From positions 599,001 to 663,000 of the forward strand of contig JACCIC010000065.1 of the NCBI GenBank assembly GCA_018907035.1: a stretch of 64,000 nucleotides of DNA. The letters run 5' to 3'. The notes below the pieces were generated by a model. It was not told the origin of the DNA, made no database searches, and saw nothing but the letters and a program-made list of their open reading frames with translations. Source of the stretch: Sycobia sp. Sy_11 (Eukaryota; Arthropoda; Insecta; Hymenoptera; Epichrysomallidae). Positions 34,338 to 44,741 of the stretch are shown here, piece by piece (position 1 is the stretch's first letter; each line of letters starts with the position of its first letter). A program made the position numbers and the translations under genes.

Positions 34338-36074
34338 CTACAGCCCCAGCACAAGAACCGCGGATCAGTACCTGCTGTCCGACCTTTGTTCTTGTCACTG
34401 AGGGGTTCGCGCACCAGCTTTCCTTTGAAGGAGGGCTTCCTCTCCGACTTAGGTGAGGTCGACGCTCTGGTCTTTCCTGTACGCGGCGACCTCGGGCGTG
34501 AATCGCGACCGCTCCTCTTCGGGATAAGGGCTGCGACGCCTGGCGCCTCTAAATCAGGTGAGGTGGCTCTAAAGCCAGCCTCTTGCAAAACTTCTCGCAC
34601 CAGAGCTTTGAAGTTGGGCGGCTTCACGTCCACGGCTGCGATCCTTGGTTTCGGGCGCGATCGAGACGTGTCTGCCGCATGGAAGGCCACTTCGGGCATT
34701 ATGCCGTCCTCGGGTGACGGCGGTGGCTTATAATTTCGCTCCGCATCGAGGACGCATTCGGTCTCTCGAGCAAGCTCGATTAGCTGGTTGACGCTTGTAA
34801 TCTTCTCCCGCGGAACTAACTTCTGTATCTCTGGAAGTAGATTACGCTAGATAAGGGCGAGCTGTTTGTCGTCCGACCATGGTTCTTCGAACCGATTGAG
34901 AATCGTTAACAAACAAAACACGTAGTCATGTGTTGTCTCGCGTTTCGCCTGCGTTCGCCGCTGCGCTTCGCTGATTAGCTCAGCTTGAAAGCGTCGATCG
35001 ACGCCGTAGTAGCTCCGGGCTGCGTGGCAGAACTCTTGCCACGTGGTCCAGTCCTTCTGGGATAGACGGTACCAATGCAGGGCGACACCGTCGAGGAGCT
35101 CCGTCATGGCATTGAGCATGTCCTCGTCCGTGAGCGGTGTCAACCTGCGACATTCCGCGATCCTCTGCAGAAATTCTTCTACGCTTTTCCCCTTGGCACC
35201 ATTGAATCTAATTTTCCATTGGCGCACGGTCTTACCAATATCCGTGTGCTGGGCCAAGGTGCTTGACAGCGTTGATCGCGTTATATTCGCGGGCGAGTTC
35301 ATCACATCTCGATCCATGTGATGCCCCCCCCCTTCCAGGCCCTTGGTACCGGGGGTGGCAAGGAGCCGAAAACGTGGAGGTTTTTGTCACTTTCCAAGTA
35401 TTGCAGATCGTACGTGTCTTGGAAAGTGGCACGGTAGCGTCGCGCCGATTTCTGCAGCTGTTGCTGAATGCTAGCTAGCGTAGCGTTCATCTCATTTTGT
35501 CTCTGCTGCAAATCTTGGACAGTGCAGTTTTGGTGTTGCATCCAAGTTTGCAGCATATTTTGCAGGCTATGTAATCCCTGACTAAGGTTTACATTGTTTT
35601 CGAGGTCAGTAGGTTGAGGCTCGACTGTTGTATTCGTCGTATGAGATGCGACTTGCGCCTGACGTGTTATGTTATTCGTGACACACGAGTCGGGAGGCGT
35701 AATTACGCTCGAGGTGGCTGCCTGAATCGGCGATTCGTTGGCAGTACTCCATGCGAGCGATTCATGCCTGTTTATCTCAGCCAAATTGAAGTCGATCAGA
35801 TTTTGTATTTGGTGATCGACAGCTGCTGTGCTATTTCTTTGGTCTGTGCTCAGATGAACTTCCCGAGCCTGCTGTATGTCAGCTGATTCATCCGCTTGTT
35901 CGGCTACACAAAGTCTCCTGGGCTATAATTTCCTGCCAGTCTGCGGTATAGCCTGGCAGCCCTTTGAAATGGGGAACCCTCATTTTTTAATTCTAGTTCC
36001 GCTGTAATTATGTTTGTTTCTTCCTCACATAGGCTTTGAAGCCAGTCGTTAAAGTCGTTTGGCGGGTTTGCCAT
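34274..36074 (-). pseudogene. Inner element gag, broken
   Basis: ATG at 36074 starts MANPPNDFNDWLQSLCEEE; a frameshift follows near 35905. The next frame (to 35302) holds a Gln-rich coiled coil (LQQRQNEMNATLASIQQQL). A run of C (poly-G on the coding strand) at about 35327 shifts into the frame 35317-34847, which carries the retrotransposon gag core (IRFNGAKGKSVEEFLQRI, WTTWQEFCHAARSYYG). A TAG at 34847 interrupts, and the continuation to 34274 ends with one CCHC knuckle, CWGCSWPGHTLRSC. An intact protein would form the capsid. Confidence 0.85.
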
Positions 36075-36389
36075 CTTTTATTTCTTCAGTTGAAAATTAG
36101 AAGAAGACAAACGAACAAACGGAAAAAAAAATACAACGTGAGAAAAATAGAACGTTACAGCCAAAACTTTTTGGCAAATGATTAAAAGCCGGCAATCTCA
36201 AGAGATAGTGGAGTGCGAGGGCGAAAACGCAAAAATTAGGGGCAACTGACGCAAAAAAAACAGAAAATATAAGGGAAAAAAAATTCAACATTTTTCAAAA
36301 ATTTTCCCAAAATTCTTATTTTGGCTTTCGAATTCTCGATTTTCCGAAAAAAATTATTTTGAAATTGTAATAGTTTTTACTTTTTGTAT

Positions 36390-37670
36390 TAGGAGTGTGA
36401 ATAAGTCTTTCCCGTTTTTTGTAAGAGATGGCGCCACCAATACTGTGCGAGTATTCAATGGTTACATATGTCATAATCAAAGCTTATTCATATGTCAACA
36501 ATTCCATACTAACACATTAGTTAAAATTTTTTCGCATCATAAATTTTTGATATCGTGAAAATGTCGAAATTTGAGCCGAGTCGACGTCATTTGCGGGAAG
36601 TTTCACTTTATTGGTTCAACTTGAAGAAATCTGCTGCCGAGACGCATCGATTGCTTCAGGCTTATGGAGAAGGTTGTGTCGATGATTCAAGTGTTCGCGG
36701 ATGGTTTCGACGCTTCAAAAGCGGTGATTTCGACGTGGAAGACAAGGAGCGTTCCGGGCGGCCGCAAATCTTTGAAGATCGAGAATTGGCGACTTTGCTT
36801 GATGAAGATTCTTGTCAAACGCAAGAAGAACTTGCTGAAGCATTGGGAGTTGACCGAACAACCATTTCCAAGCGTTTGAAAGCCATGGGAATGATCCAAA
36901 AGCAAGGAAATTGGGTGCCGTACGAACTGAAGCTGAGAGACGTCGAACGGCGTTTTTTCACTTGCGAACAGCTGCTTCAGCGACATAAAAGAAAGGGTTT
37001 TCTGCATCGTATTGTGACTGGCGATGAAAAGTGGATACGTTACGATAATCCGAAGCGAAGAAAATCATGGGGACTACCCGGCCATGCATCATCATCGACG
37101 GCCAAGCCAAATATTCATGGCGCCAAGCTCATGCTCTGTATATGGTGGGACCAGCTAGGTGTGGTTTACTATGAGCTTCTGAAACCGAATGAAAGGATCA
37201 CAGGCGAGGTCTATCGACGACAATTGATGCGTTTGAGCCGCGCACTGCGAGAAAAACGGCCACAATACTCCGACAGGCACGACAAAGTTATTTTGCAACA
37301 TGACAATGCTCGCCCACATGTTGCACCGCCGGTGAAAACATACTTAGAAACGCTCAAATGGGAAGTCCTACCCCACCCGCCGTATAGTCCAGACGTTGCT
37401 CCGTCTGATTACCATCTCTTCAGATCGATGACGCATGGCCTGGCTGACCAGCACTTCCATTCCTACGAGGAAGCCAAAAAATGGGTGGATGACTGGATAG
37501 AGGCCAAACCGGTCGAATTTTTTCGCAACGGGATTCGTATGTTGCCAGAAAGATGGGAAAAAGTTGTAGCTAGCGATGGCCAATACTTTCAATAATTCAT
37601 TTGTAACCATTTTTTCACAATAAAGGCTCAAAATTTAAAAAAAACGGGAAAGACTTATTCACATACCTGA
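36390..37670 (+). mobile_element. Mariner A, full length, inside the inner LTR element
   Basis: About 1.28 kb flanked by TA at 36388-36389 and 37671-37672. The ends share GTGTGAATAAGTCTTTCCCG on the left and, reverse-complemented, the nearly identical ATGTGAATAAGTCTTTCCCG on the right. It encodes an uninterrupted transposase. A near-identical 5' fragment at 27421-27780 shows this family recently moved or duplicated here. Confidence 0.95.
36561..37595 (+). CDS. Mariner A transposase, apparently intact
   Basis: An uninterrupted frame of 346 codons from a GTG at 36555, or 344 from the first ATG at 36561 (MSKFEPSRRHLREV), which I prefer as the start. The N-terminal half has two helix-turn-helix motifs (SVRGWFRRFKSGDFD and LAEALGVDRTTISKRL) around the GRP linker. 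Catalytic residues are D in VTGDEKWIRYDN, D in ILQHDNARPHVA and D in PYSPDVAPSDYHLF, the D,D34D triad of mariner. The WVPYEL block links the domains. Length equals the family norm. It cuts and re-inserts the element at TA. All visible key residues are present, so it may be functional. Confidence 0.95.
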   Translation: MSKFEPSRRHLREVSLYWFNLKKSAAETHRLLQAYGEGCVDDSSVRGWFRRFKSGDFDVEDKERSGRPQIFEDRELATLLDEDSCQTQEELAEALGVDRTTISKRLKAMGMIQKQGNWVPYELKLRDVERRFFTCEQLLQRHKRKGFLHRIVTGDEKWIRYDNPKRRKSWGLPGHASSSTAKPNIHGAKLMLCIWWDQLGVVYYELLKPNERITGEVYRRQLMRLSRALREKRPQYSDRHDKVILQHDNARPHVAPPVKTYLETLKWEVLPHPPYSPDVAPSDYHLFRSMTHGLADQHFHSYEEAKKWVDDWIEAKPVEFFRNGIRMLPERWEKVVASDGQYFQ

Positions 37671-37754
37671 TATTTTTCAAGAAATGTAAAAAAATACAAA
37701 AATACAAAAAAAAAGAAAACACAAAAAAATCAAAAAATAAAAATATAGTTTATT

Positions 37755-38035
37755 TTTAGTCCTTTTATAACTTCTAAAAAATTTTTATTTTTCAGTTTTC
37801 AAACAAAAAATTTTTATTTTTTTTAGTTTTCAAAAAGAAAAAAAAATTTTATTTTTCAGTTTTCAAAAAAAAAAAAAAAAAAAATTTTAGTTATTAGTTT
37901 TCAAAAAAAAAAAAATTTTAATTTTTAGTTTTCAAAAAAAAAAAAAATTTTTATTTTTCAGTTTTCAAAAAAAAAAAAAATTTTAATTTTTAGTTTTCAA
38001 AAAAAAAAAATTTCCAAAAAATTTTTAAATATTTT
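37755..38035. repeat. Tandem TTTTCAGTTTTCAAAA...AAATTTTTA minisatellite
   Basis: Six or seven imperfect units of roughly 40-60 bases, each with CAGTTTTCAAA or TAGTTTTCAAA followed by a poly(A) run and ATTTTTA, in the leader of the inner LTR element. Confidence 0.85.
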
Positions 38036-39000
38036 CCGATTTTTCAAAAAAAAATTTATTTTGCACCTTTAAAAAACAAATTTTGTTTTTGTATTTTTGA
38101 AAGAAGGGGAAAAAAAATTATACTGAAAAAATATTAAAGATATTACAATATCAAAATGAAGATCAGAAAGCGAAAAGCATAAAGGGAACAATCAATTTTG
38201 ATCAAATTAAATTGAGAGCAAAGAAAAATTTGCGTTAATCGCATGTACACTGTATGTACAGCGTAGAGTCGCGGTGGTGTGTGTATGTGAATATACACAG
38301 ATCGCTGACTTCGCTATTTATAGTCGACTATGTGTAAAGAAGAGAAATTTTGATTATATTTAATTTACACTAACTGTTCCTTATGCCTGTAACGGCGAAA
38401 ATTTATTATTATATTATAATGGCGAATGTAAATCTATTTAGATCAGTTACATTTTCATATTACGCTATCTTAAAAATTAATTATTGATTAATTTTAGTTT
38501 AGCTTAGATGGAATTCACATATTTAATTTAAGTTAAATTTTAAAGTTACATCCAACTAATATATATATATCAGTATTATATAAATTAATGTATATGTGTG
38601 TATTTAACTTAAAATTAGTTTTGCTTGAAAAAATGCACAAATATTATATTACCGTATTCGGCATTATGTTTCATTTGTGCTGCTTTTCAGCCGCTTTCGC
38701 CGAATTGCCGTTGGCCTTGGCCGACTTCGAAAGTGTTTACAACTACGAACTCGCAACGTAAACACTCGCGATGTGCTGTGCGTTCGCACTCTGTAATATT
38801 ACAATTTTCGATATAATAAAATTATTAAATTATTTCCGCGCATCCGCGTCATTTGCGAATATTCGCCGGGGCACTAAATATAATACAATACATTATGCCA
38901 TATATATTATAAAATATATATATGCAATAAAATACATCATAGCATATATAATTAAATATGCATAAATGTATAAATGTATATATATTCCTATATCAAGTGC
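38036..39000 (-). other. Leader region of the inner LTR element
   Basis: AT-rich DNA between the PBS and gag with no supported open frame. Short ORFs at 38625-38965 look incidental. Confidence 0.5.
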
Positions 39001-39025
39001 GATCCCGAGATCGCGTTGGGCGCCA
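39001..39025 (-). other. Primer-binding site of the inner element
   Basis: Directly inside the 5' LTR on the minus strand the sequence is TGGCGCCCAACGCGATCT, with the TGG expected to pair with a tRNA CCA end. The tRNA identity was not determined. Confidence 0.8.
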
Positions 39026-39329
39026 TGTAACGGTGCGCGTGTCCGCCTCGAGCACGAGGACGGCGGGCACGGCCGTTGCAAATCTCTGCCCGGCTGAGTT
39101 TAGCCCCGAATGATTCCGGCGAGGGAGAGGAGCGGTTCGCGAAGGGCGAAATATCGCGTTCAGGATTGCGCGTGAGGTAGGGCGGCTAATTGAACACACT
39201 CGAAATAATAAAATAAAAATAATTAAAATTTAAATCGGCTTTAATAGCAAGGATTCGTACAGCGCCTATATGCGAGGCGTGCGGGACGCAGGCCGAGGGT
39301 CGCCGAGGCGTCGGCGCGCGAGGAGTTCG

Positions 39330-39380
<51 letters not shown>

Positions 39381-39976
39381 GGCTGCCACTTACAGCGAGT
39401 CGGAGCTCGATGATCTCGCAGCGCGTCCTTGTCCGGCAGCAGCACCTTTCTTCACCGGGAGAGGCGGTGACGTCGCCGTCCAGAAACCCCGGGATGGGGC
39501 GGTTATTCCGCGGAGACGGGGTCGGACGACAGTCCGTTCGCTCGGACTCGTCCTAGGCGCGTGTGCACTGCACGCACCCACAATACCGTGGCACAACACG
39601 CGCGTCCGATCGGGTACACTCCCCGAAGAAGAGGTACGTGGTGAGGGGAAACACGTGGAGCACGAGGCGTGTTCCCGTACACGACCAAACACGACACTGT
39701 AACAGCAAAAACAACGTGCGTGGAGCGAAGGCCGGTTACGACGCGTGTTCAAAGCTCGCGGGTTTCTCTCTATCTAATTCTTCGCGCGCGTGGCCGTCTC
39801 TCCCCACTCCCCGCTCTCTCTCTCACTTACCTCCCCGCCGGTGTAGTTGTGCGTCGGCCTGTAACAGATCAACATTTATACATGGAAATATACAAATACA
39901 TATATATAGGCTACGGCTAGAGAGAGAGCAACGGGACGTGGGAAAGCAAGCGCACGTAGTGCTTGCGTTCCCCGCC

Positions 39977-39979
<3 letters not shown>
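39026..39979 (-). repeat. Inner element 5' LTR
   Basis: About 954 bp, nearly identical to 31108-32045 apart from scattered substitutions and a longer (GA)n tract (39332-39375). Its outer edge abuts a (TA)n run at 39980 that belongs to the outer LTR. Confidence 0.92.
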
Positions 39980-40025
<46 letters not shown>

Positions 40026-40311
40026 TTTTGTGGAATAAAAATCGAAACTAAAATGACCAAATTTCATCTAGCATGTCATAATCTTGTTTGGGCGAGGAAA
40101 ACAATTTCATAATACCGCCGAAATAAGACGTTGGCTTGCGCAAGATCATACGTCAGAAGCGTATGTTTCTCCGACGAAGGTCTCATAGGTAACGCAACAT
40201 GTACATTAACGATGCGCTAGTGTACAATTTTTGATGTTTAATTTATAGTAAAATTAATACTTTAAACAATTAAACCGCATTTTTAATAAAACAAATATTT
40301 AACACAAAAAT
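39980..40311 (+). repeat. Outer element 5' LTR, right part
   Basis: A (TA)n run followed by ATAGAGTTTTGTGGAATAAA and about 280 bases matching 47930-48214 with only a handful of differences. It ends near AACACAAAAAT, after which the two LTR flanks diverge. Confidence 0.9.
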
Positions 40312-40335
40312 AATAACAAATAATAACAGAAACAA

Positions 40336-40641
40336 ATACTTAAAAGGGAGAGAGAAAATCTCAATAAGGAACAAGCTGAAAATACACAATTGAAAAATAC
40401 GATATTACAAATGTATTCCCTGCTCACCGAAGAGCAGGACGAATTAACAAAATCAGATAGAAGAGAACAACAAATTATAACCTTGCTAAAAGAAAAACAA
40501 GGAGATGAGAAAAACTTACAAAGTATTATTGCTGCAATTATAAAGGCTATAATAAGCCTACATAAATCTCCTAAAAAGGAGGATACTGAAACTATAGAAA
40601 GCCTAGAAAAAGCGTTTGCACAACTTTCCTTAATGGAATAA
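40336..40641 (+). CDS. Small coiled-coil ORF in the outer element leader
   Basis: Open from about 40336 without a clear ATG until TTG 40390/ATG 40411. It contains heptad-like Leu/Glu/Lys sequence (NLNKEQAENTQLKNTILQM, then QQIITLLKEKQGDEKNLQ) and ends LSLME. It probably represents the N-terminal part of a gag-like protein or a separate leader ORF. About 570 bases with many stops separate it from the main gag frame. Confidence 0.45.
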   Translation: MLKRERENLNKEQAENTQLKNTILQMYSLLTEEQDELTKSDRREQQIITLLKEKQGDEKNLQSIIAAIIKAIISLHKSPKKEDTETIESLEKAFAQLSLME

Positions 40642-41209
40642 ACCTCACGAATAGAAGTGAGATTAAATAATCACAAATTAATAAAAATTTTCAAAAGAAA
40701 AACACAAACCATTTAATGATAAAAAAAGGAGAGAGAACGTAACAAATGAGTATAACAAATCGGGATGCTATAAATTAAACAAATGAATTAACATTAACAA
40801 ATTAATAACCCAAACTCACGATTCGAAAGGATTTAAAAAGAAAAAACACAAAATAAAAATTAATACGGCCAAGCACCAAAGCCTCTGAGCTACAAACGAT
40901 AGCCATGCGCAACTGCCTCTCGATCGAAAATTATTCACTGAATCATTACAAAAATTTATGAAATGATTTTAGTAATCAATATATATCTCGTAACACGCAA
41001 TTTACGAACAAATATATATTAAAATAAAATTATTAAACAGGTGAAGTTTGAGGAAACAATTAAAAATAATTTAATGAAATCAATTGGAAAAATAGAGAGA
41101 GAAAATCTAATTAATAAAATATCGAAACAAACGGTAGTCGTACGCAACTGCCTCACAACCATATAAATAAAAAGGAGATACATTTATACACATATACATT
41201 AAAAATCGA

Positions 41210-42510
41210 ATGAATACACGTAGTAAAACTCGATCAGGGAAGGAGTTAGAAATCCCATTAAAAAATGAATCTGAGAATCAACCAAGGGAGGACGAATTCA
41301 GAAATCCTCCGAAAGACTTAAAAGAAGTTAAATTTACGCCCTTCGGCTCATCTACGCCACAAGACCAATCTGATGTCGAACAAAACATACAAAATATCAG
41401 TCCCCTGCATACAGGGTTGTCGACCCCTGAAAATCTATCGTTTTCCAGCGATTCTATAGATATCGCCGAACAAGACACACTCAGACCACACTTATCGCAT
41501 CTGACAAGTGATTGTTTAATAGCCGAACACTCCTCCAGTACTAACAAGGCGAACGAACAAGCTGCAACCTTACCTCTAAAGGAAGCATTAAAAATCTTTC
41601 CTGAATTTGACGGAAAAAATATTCCCCTTAGCCAATTTTTAGAATACTGCACAGAAGCTAGAGAACTTATAAGCAGCAATCTCGAGGAAAGCTTCGCAAA
41701 ACTGCGCAAGAGAAAACTCTTGGGTGAAGCACGAGAAATAATATCGAGGTACGCATTCACCACGGTCGAAGAGTTCAAAGAACATTTAAAAGACTTTTAC
41801 GCCCCATCAAAAAATGTACACCAACTACTCGGCGAATTGAGTAGTCAATATCAAAAAGAAAATGAATCAGTCATACAGTATGCGAATAGAATGAAGCTAT
41901 CGAGGACGTAGTAAAAGACGCGATAGCAGTAGAACGAATTCTCGAAGCTCGAGCGAATTTATTTAGGAGGCAAGAAATACGCCATAAACCTAATAAACAA
42001 AATATTTACCCCAGACAGATAAATAATCTAACTCTTCTGAGAAATACACCTTGCAGCTACTGCAATATAATAGGTCATACGTTTGCAGAACGTCGGAAAA
42101 GACTCAGACCAAGCCAAACGCTATTATGCCAAACTGGCGGACGGTCAAATCATACCACCTCTCAGTGCTTCGCAACGATCAAGTGTCAAGCATGTAACAC
42201 AATCGGTCATAATGCCCGCGACGGCAGAAGTAGCAATAGACCCACGTCTATAACATGCCAGCTATGCAATAAGCCTGGCCATACAGCTAACTTCTGTCGA
42301 ACTAATCAAACGAATAAACAAAAACCGATTCCGAAATGCCAAAAATGTGGAAGGTTACGGCACTCTGAAGCTACATGTAGCTTCAGAGTGCCGTAGCTAC
42401 ACATAGCTTCACATGCGCTTACTGCAAGTACCCAGGGCACACAATATCAGAATGTCGAAAGCGGCAATATAATCAGGGAAATGGACGAAGTCCCCAGAAC
42501 GAGAGCGCGA
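41210..42510 (+). pseudogene. Outer element gag with a zinc-knuckle array, broken
   Basis: ATG at 41210 opens 233 codons (MNTRSKTRSGKELE), with a Ser/Pro-rich N-terminus and the capsid block ALKIFPEFDGKNIPLSQFLEY typical of errantivirus-type gag. The frame breaks at 41911 and continues in another. From about 42050 to 42470 comes a series of CCHC-type knuckles: CSYCNIIGHTFAE(R), a degenerate one, CQACNTIGHNARD(G), CQLCNKPGHTANFC, CQKCGRLRHSEATC and CAYCKYPGHTISEC. Two have lost the last Cys. A perfect palindrome at 42356-42395 interrupts the array with a stop. Confidence 0.8.
42356..42395. repeat. 40-bp perfect palindrome
   Basis: Both halves (TACGGCACTCTGAAGCTACA and its exact complement) are continuous, without a spacer. 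It lies between the fifth and sixth zinc knuckles of gag and introduces a stop. Confidence 0.95.
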
Positions 42511-42520
42511 ATAGGGGGAC

Positions 42521-43330
42521 TTGCGACAGACAAACGCGCTCAATGAACACAAACCAATTATCGAATCTGCTAGGCGAACTAATACCCTCGGAGCCACAAG
42601 AAACAACTACGTTCCATACGTAGAGGTTCAGTTCGGGCCACAATATCTTCTTTCTTTTATGATAGACAGTGGATCCGAAGTAAGCATTATCAAAATAGAA
42701 TCAATACCAAAAGGGGCGCACATAAACGAATCAAAAATGTATACACTAACAGGAGTAGGAGATAGTAAAGAAACAACCCTAGGTACCGTATCATTAAAAA
42801 TTGCCGGACAAAGAATCGAACTTCTCGTAGTATCAGACGAGTTTCCTATTCCTTACAATGGAATTATAGGATCAGGATTCTTAACAGATACCAACGCCGA
42901 ATTAATCTTTAGCCATAAACAATTCATCATAACTGGCCAGACGACGAACTTACGACTAGGAAATGAAACCTTAGACATCCCTACTGAAACTAACCAAAAA
43001 TCTCCGATAAGAAAAAGGCCCACGCGTGACGTGGCGCTACAGGCACTTTGTTATGTCGAAAGCGAGCCGGAATCACACGAAGAGTTTGAAGCTGAACCAA
43101 GAGCCTTACTCCAACTGATAACCGCTAATCAGCTAGAAGAGACAAAATCAATATCCTCCATCGATTTGTCAGTTAGCCTAAATTACGACAAAGAATACGA
43201 GGTTGAAAGAGGCAAGGTAATAGAAACCAAAGATTTCATATGCCACCGCAAAGATAACATCGTTTTCTTTGTAACTAGCGATGAAAAGCCCTGTGACGAC
43301 GGTGCTAAAAAAACTACTGGAAAACAATGA
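42521..43330 (+). CDS. Outer element protease with fused downstream linker
   Basis: A 269-codon frame. The retroviral-type aspartic protease carries the active site FMIDSGSEVSII at about residues 46-57 and the flap/ILG-like block NGIIGSGFL. After about residue 165 the sequence no longer looks like protease or RT. It resembles the region that in related elements lies between RNase H and integrase (NIVFFVTSDEKP). The RT and RNase H domains expected here are absent, so an internal deletion is inferred at about 43000-43100. Confidence 0.7.
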   Translation: MRQTNALNEHKPIIESARRTNTLGATRNNYVPYVEVQFGPQYLLSFMIDSGSEVSIIKIESIPKGAHINESKMYTLTGVGDSKETTLGTVSLKIAGQRIELLVVSDEFPIPYNGIIGSGFLTDTNAELIFSHKQFIITGQTTNLRLGNETLDIPTETNQKSPIRKRPTRDVALQALCYVESEPESHEEFEAEPRALLQLITANQLEETKSISSIDLSVSLNYDKEYEVERGKVIETKDFICHRKDNIVFFVTSDEKPCDDGAKKTTGKQ

Positions 43331-43700
43331 CATAAGCATTAATCCAATGGATATTGGAGATGTCCAACAAATAAAAGGGTCGCACTGCAAAAACCTCTTC
43401 GCGTTATGCATACGAGGAGAAATACCCATATTCATGACTATAATAAAAACCAATATATACAAAACTTTGTCGATCTTAAAGGAAATTCTAATCAAAATAG
43501 GAGAAAACCTTATTAGCATTGCCAAAAGCAAGAACATTGAAAACATAGAATGGAAAGACATTTTGGAAACAATAAAGTCATCCTTTACGAACTCCCCGAT
43601 TAAAATTATCATTTGCACTGACACCCTTAAATTAGTTCCAAAGTAAAAGAGGGATGAAATTTTTTACGAGCTACATAAGTCACCAATAGGAGGACATAGA
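43281..43700 (+). pseudogene. Outer element pre-integrase linker
   Basis: The 121-codon frame 43281-43646 continues the linker in a new frame (VQQIKGSHCKNLFALCIRG, then IKIIICTDTLKLV). A stop and then YELHKSPIGGHRG, the start of integrase, follow. A frameshift at about 43300 separates it from the protease frame. Confidence 0.55.
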
Positions 43701-44741
43701 GGAGTGTCCAAGACAGATAATCGAATCAAACAGAAGTATTATTGGAATAACATAAAGGAAGACATTCAAAGAAGAATACAACAGTGTTTAGATTGTCAAC
43801 TTAAAGAACTAGTGAGATTAAAGACCAAACAACCAATGGTGATCACCGATATCTCTGGTACACCCTTTTGTAAAATAGCTTTAGATATCGTAGGGCCATT
43901 AACCCCTACTAAACTTGGAAACGAATACATCTTGACAATGCAAGATCAATAACTCTAAATTCTGCGTAGCAGTTCCGTTACCAGATACACTGTCCACTAC
44001 CATAGAAGATTTTTTATAAAAAAATTTATTTGCACCTTCGGAACACCAAAAATCATTCTAATAGACCAACGGAAAAATTTCCTTAGTAGCTTAATGAACC
44101 GCATAGCTAAACGGTTTAAAATAAAGAAACTACGGACAGCCGCTTTCCACCCGCAATCCAATGGATCGCTAGAACGCTCACATCACATGTTGGGCGAGTT
44201 CTTCAAACAATACACCACCAACGACGAGGAATGGGACAGCTGGTTAGACATAGCCATTTTAAATTATAACACTTGTGTCCAAGAAAGCACCAAGCATACA
44301 CCATATGAATTAATTTTCTCTAGAATCGCCAGGTTGCCTTCTATCGATCCTCTAAGAGAAGGAGACTTACTACCCACGTAAAATGGATATCTAGTCGACT
44401 TAGTCACACGGTTGAATGGAATCCAGAAATTAGCCTCTGACAATCTAGTATCCTCAAAATTTCGTTCAAAGAAATATTACGACAGAAAAATTAATCCACA
44501 GAATTTTAAAATAGGAGATTATGTATTCCTACTATCTGGTCCTAAACCAAATGAATTTGGAAACCATTACTCTGGACCTCATAAGATACTAGAAGTGTTA
44601 AACAAGAATAATATTAAGATCCAAGTAAATAAAAGCAGTAAAATCGTTCATGCGAATAGACTTCGCATCTCTTACATAAATAAAGAAACAACAGCTCAAA
44701 AGAAAAAGGGTAGACAGAAAGAGCAGGAGAAACCAGATTAA
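43655..44741 (+). pseudogene. Outer element integrase, broken
   Basis: The HHCC region reads HKSPIGGHRG ... CLDCQ. The first catalytic Asp is in ALDIVGPL (ORF 43704-43952). The second is in LIDQRKNF-like text at about 44055 (altered from the usual D-x-G). The Glu lies in HPQSNGSLERSHH (ORF 44094-44381). The C-terminal domain in ORF 44412-44741 contains FKIGDYVFLLSG and NHYSGPHKILEV, the GPY/F-type block. At least three frame breaks or stops separate these parts. Confidence 0.85.

Larger units (their letters stand above)
31108..39979 (-). mobile_element. Inner LTR retrotransposon (Ty3/gypsy type) nested in the outer 5' LTR
   Basis: LTRs at 31108-32045 (3') and 39026-39979 (5', minus orientation), a primer-binding site directly inside the 5' LTR, a polypurine tract directly inside the 3' LTR, and gag, protease and integrase on the minus strand. 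RT and RNase H are missing between protease and integrase (junction at about 33795-33800). A mariner (36390-37670) lies in the leader between PBS and gag. Older relatives occur at 17640-22773. Confidence 0.92.
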
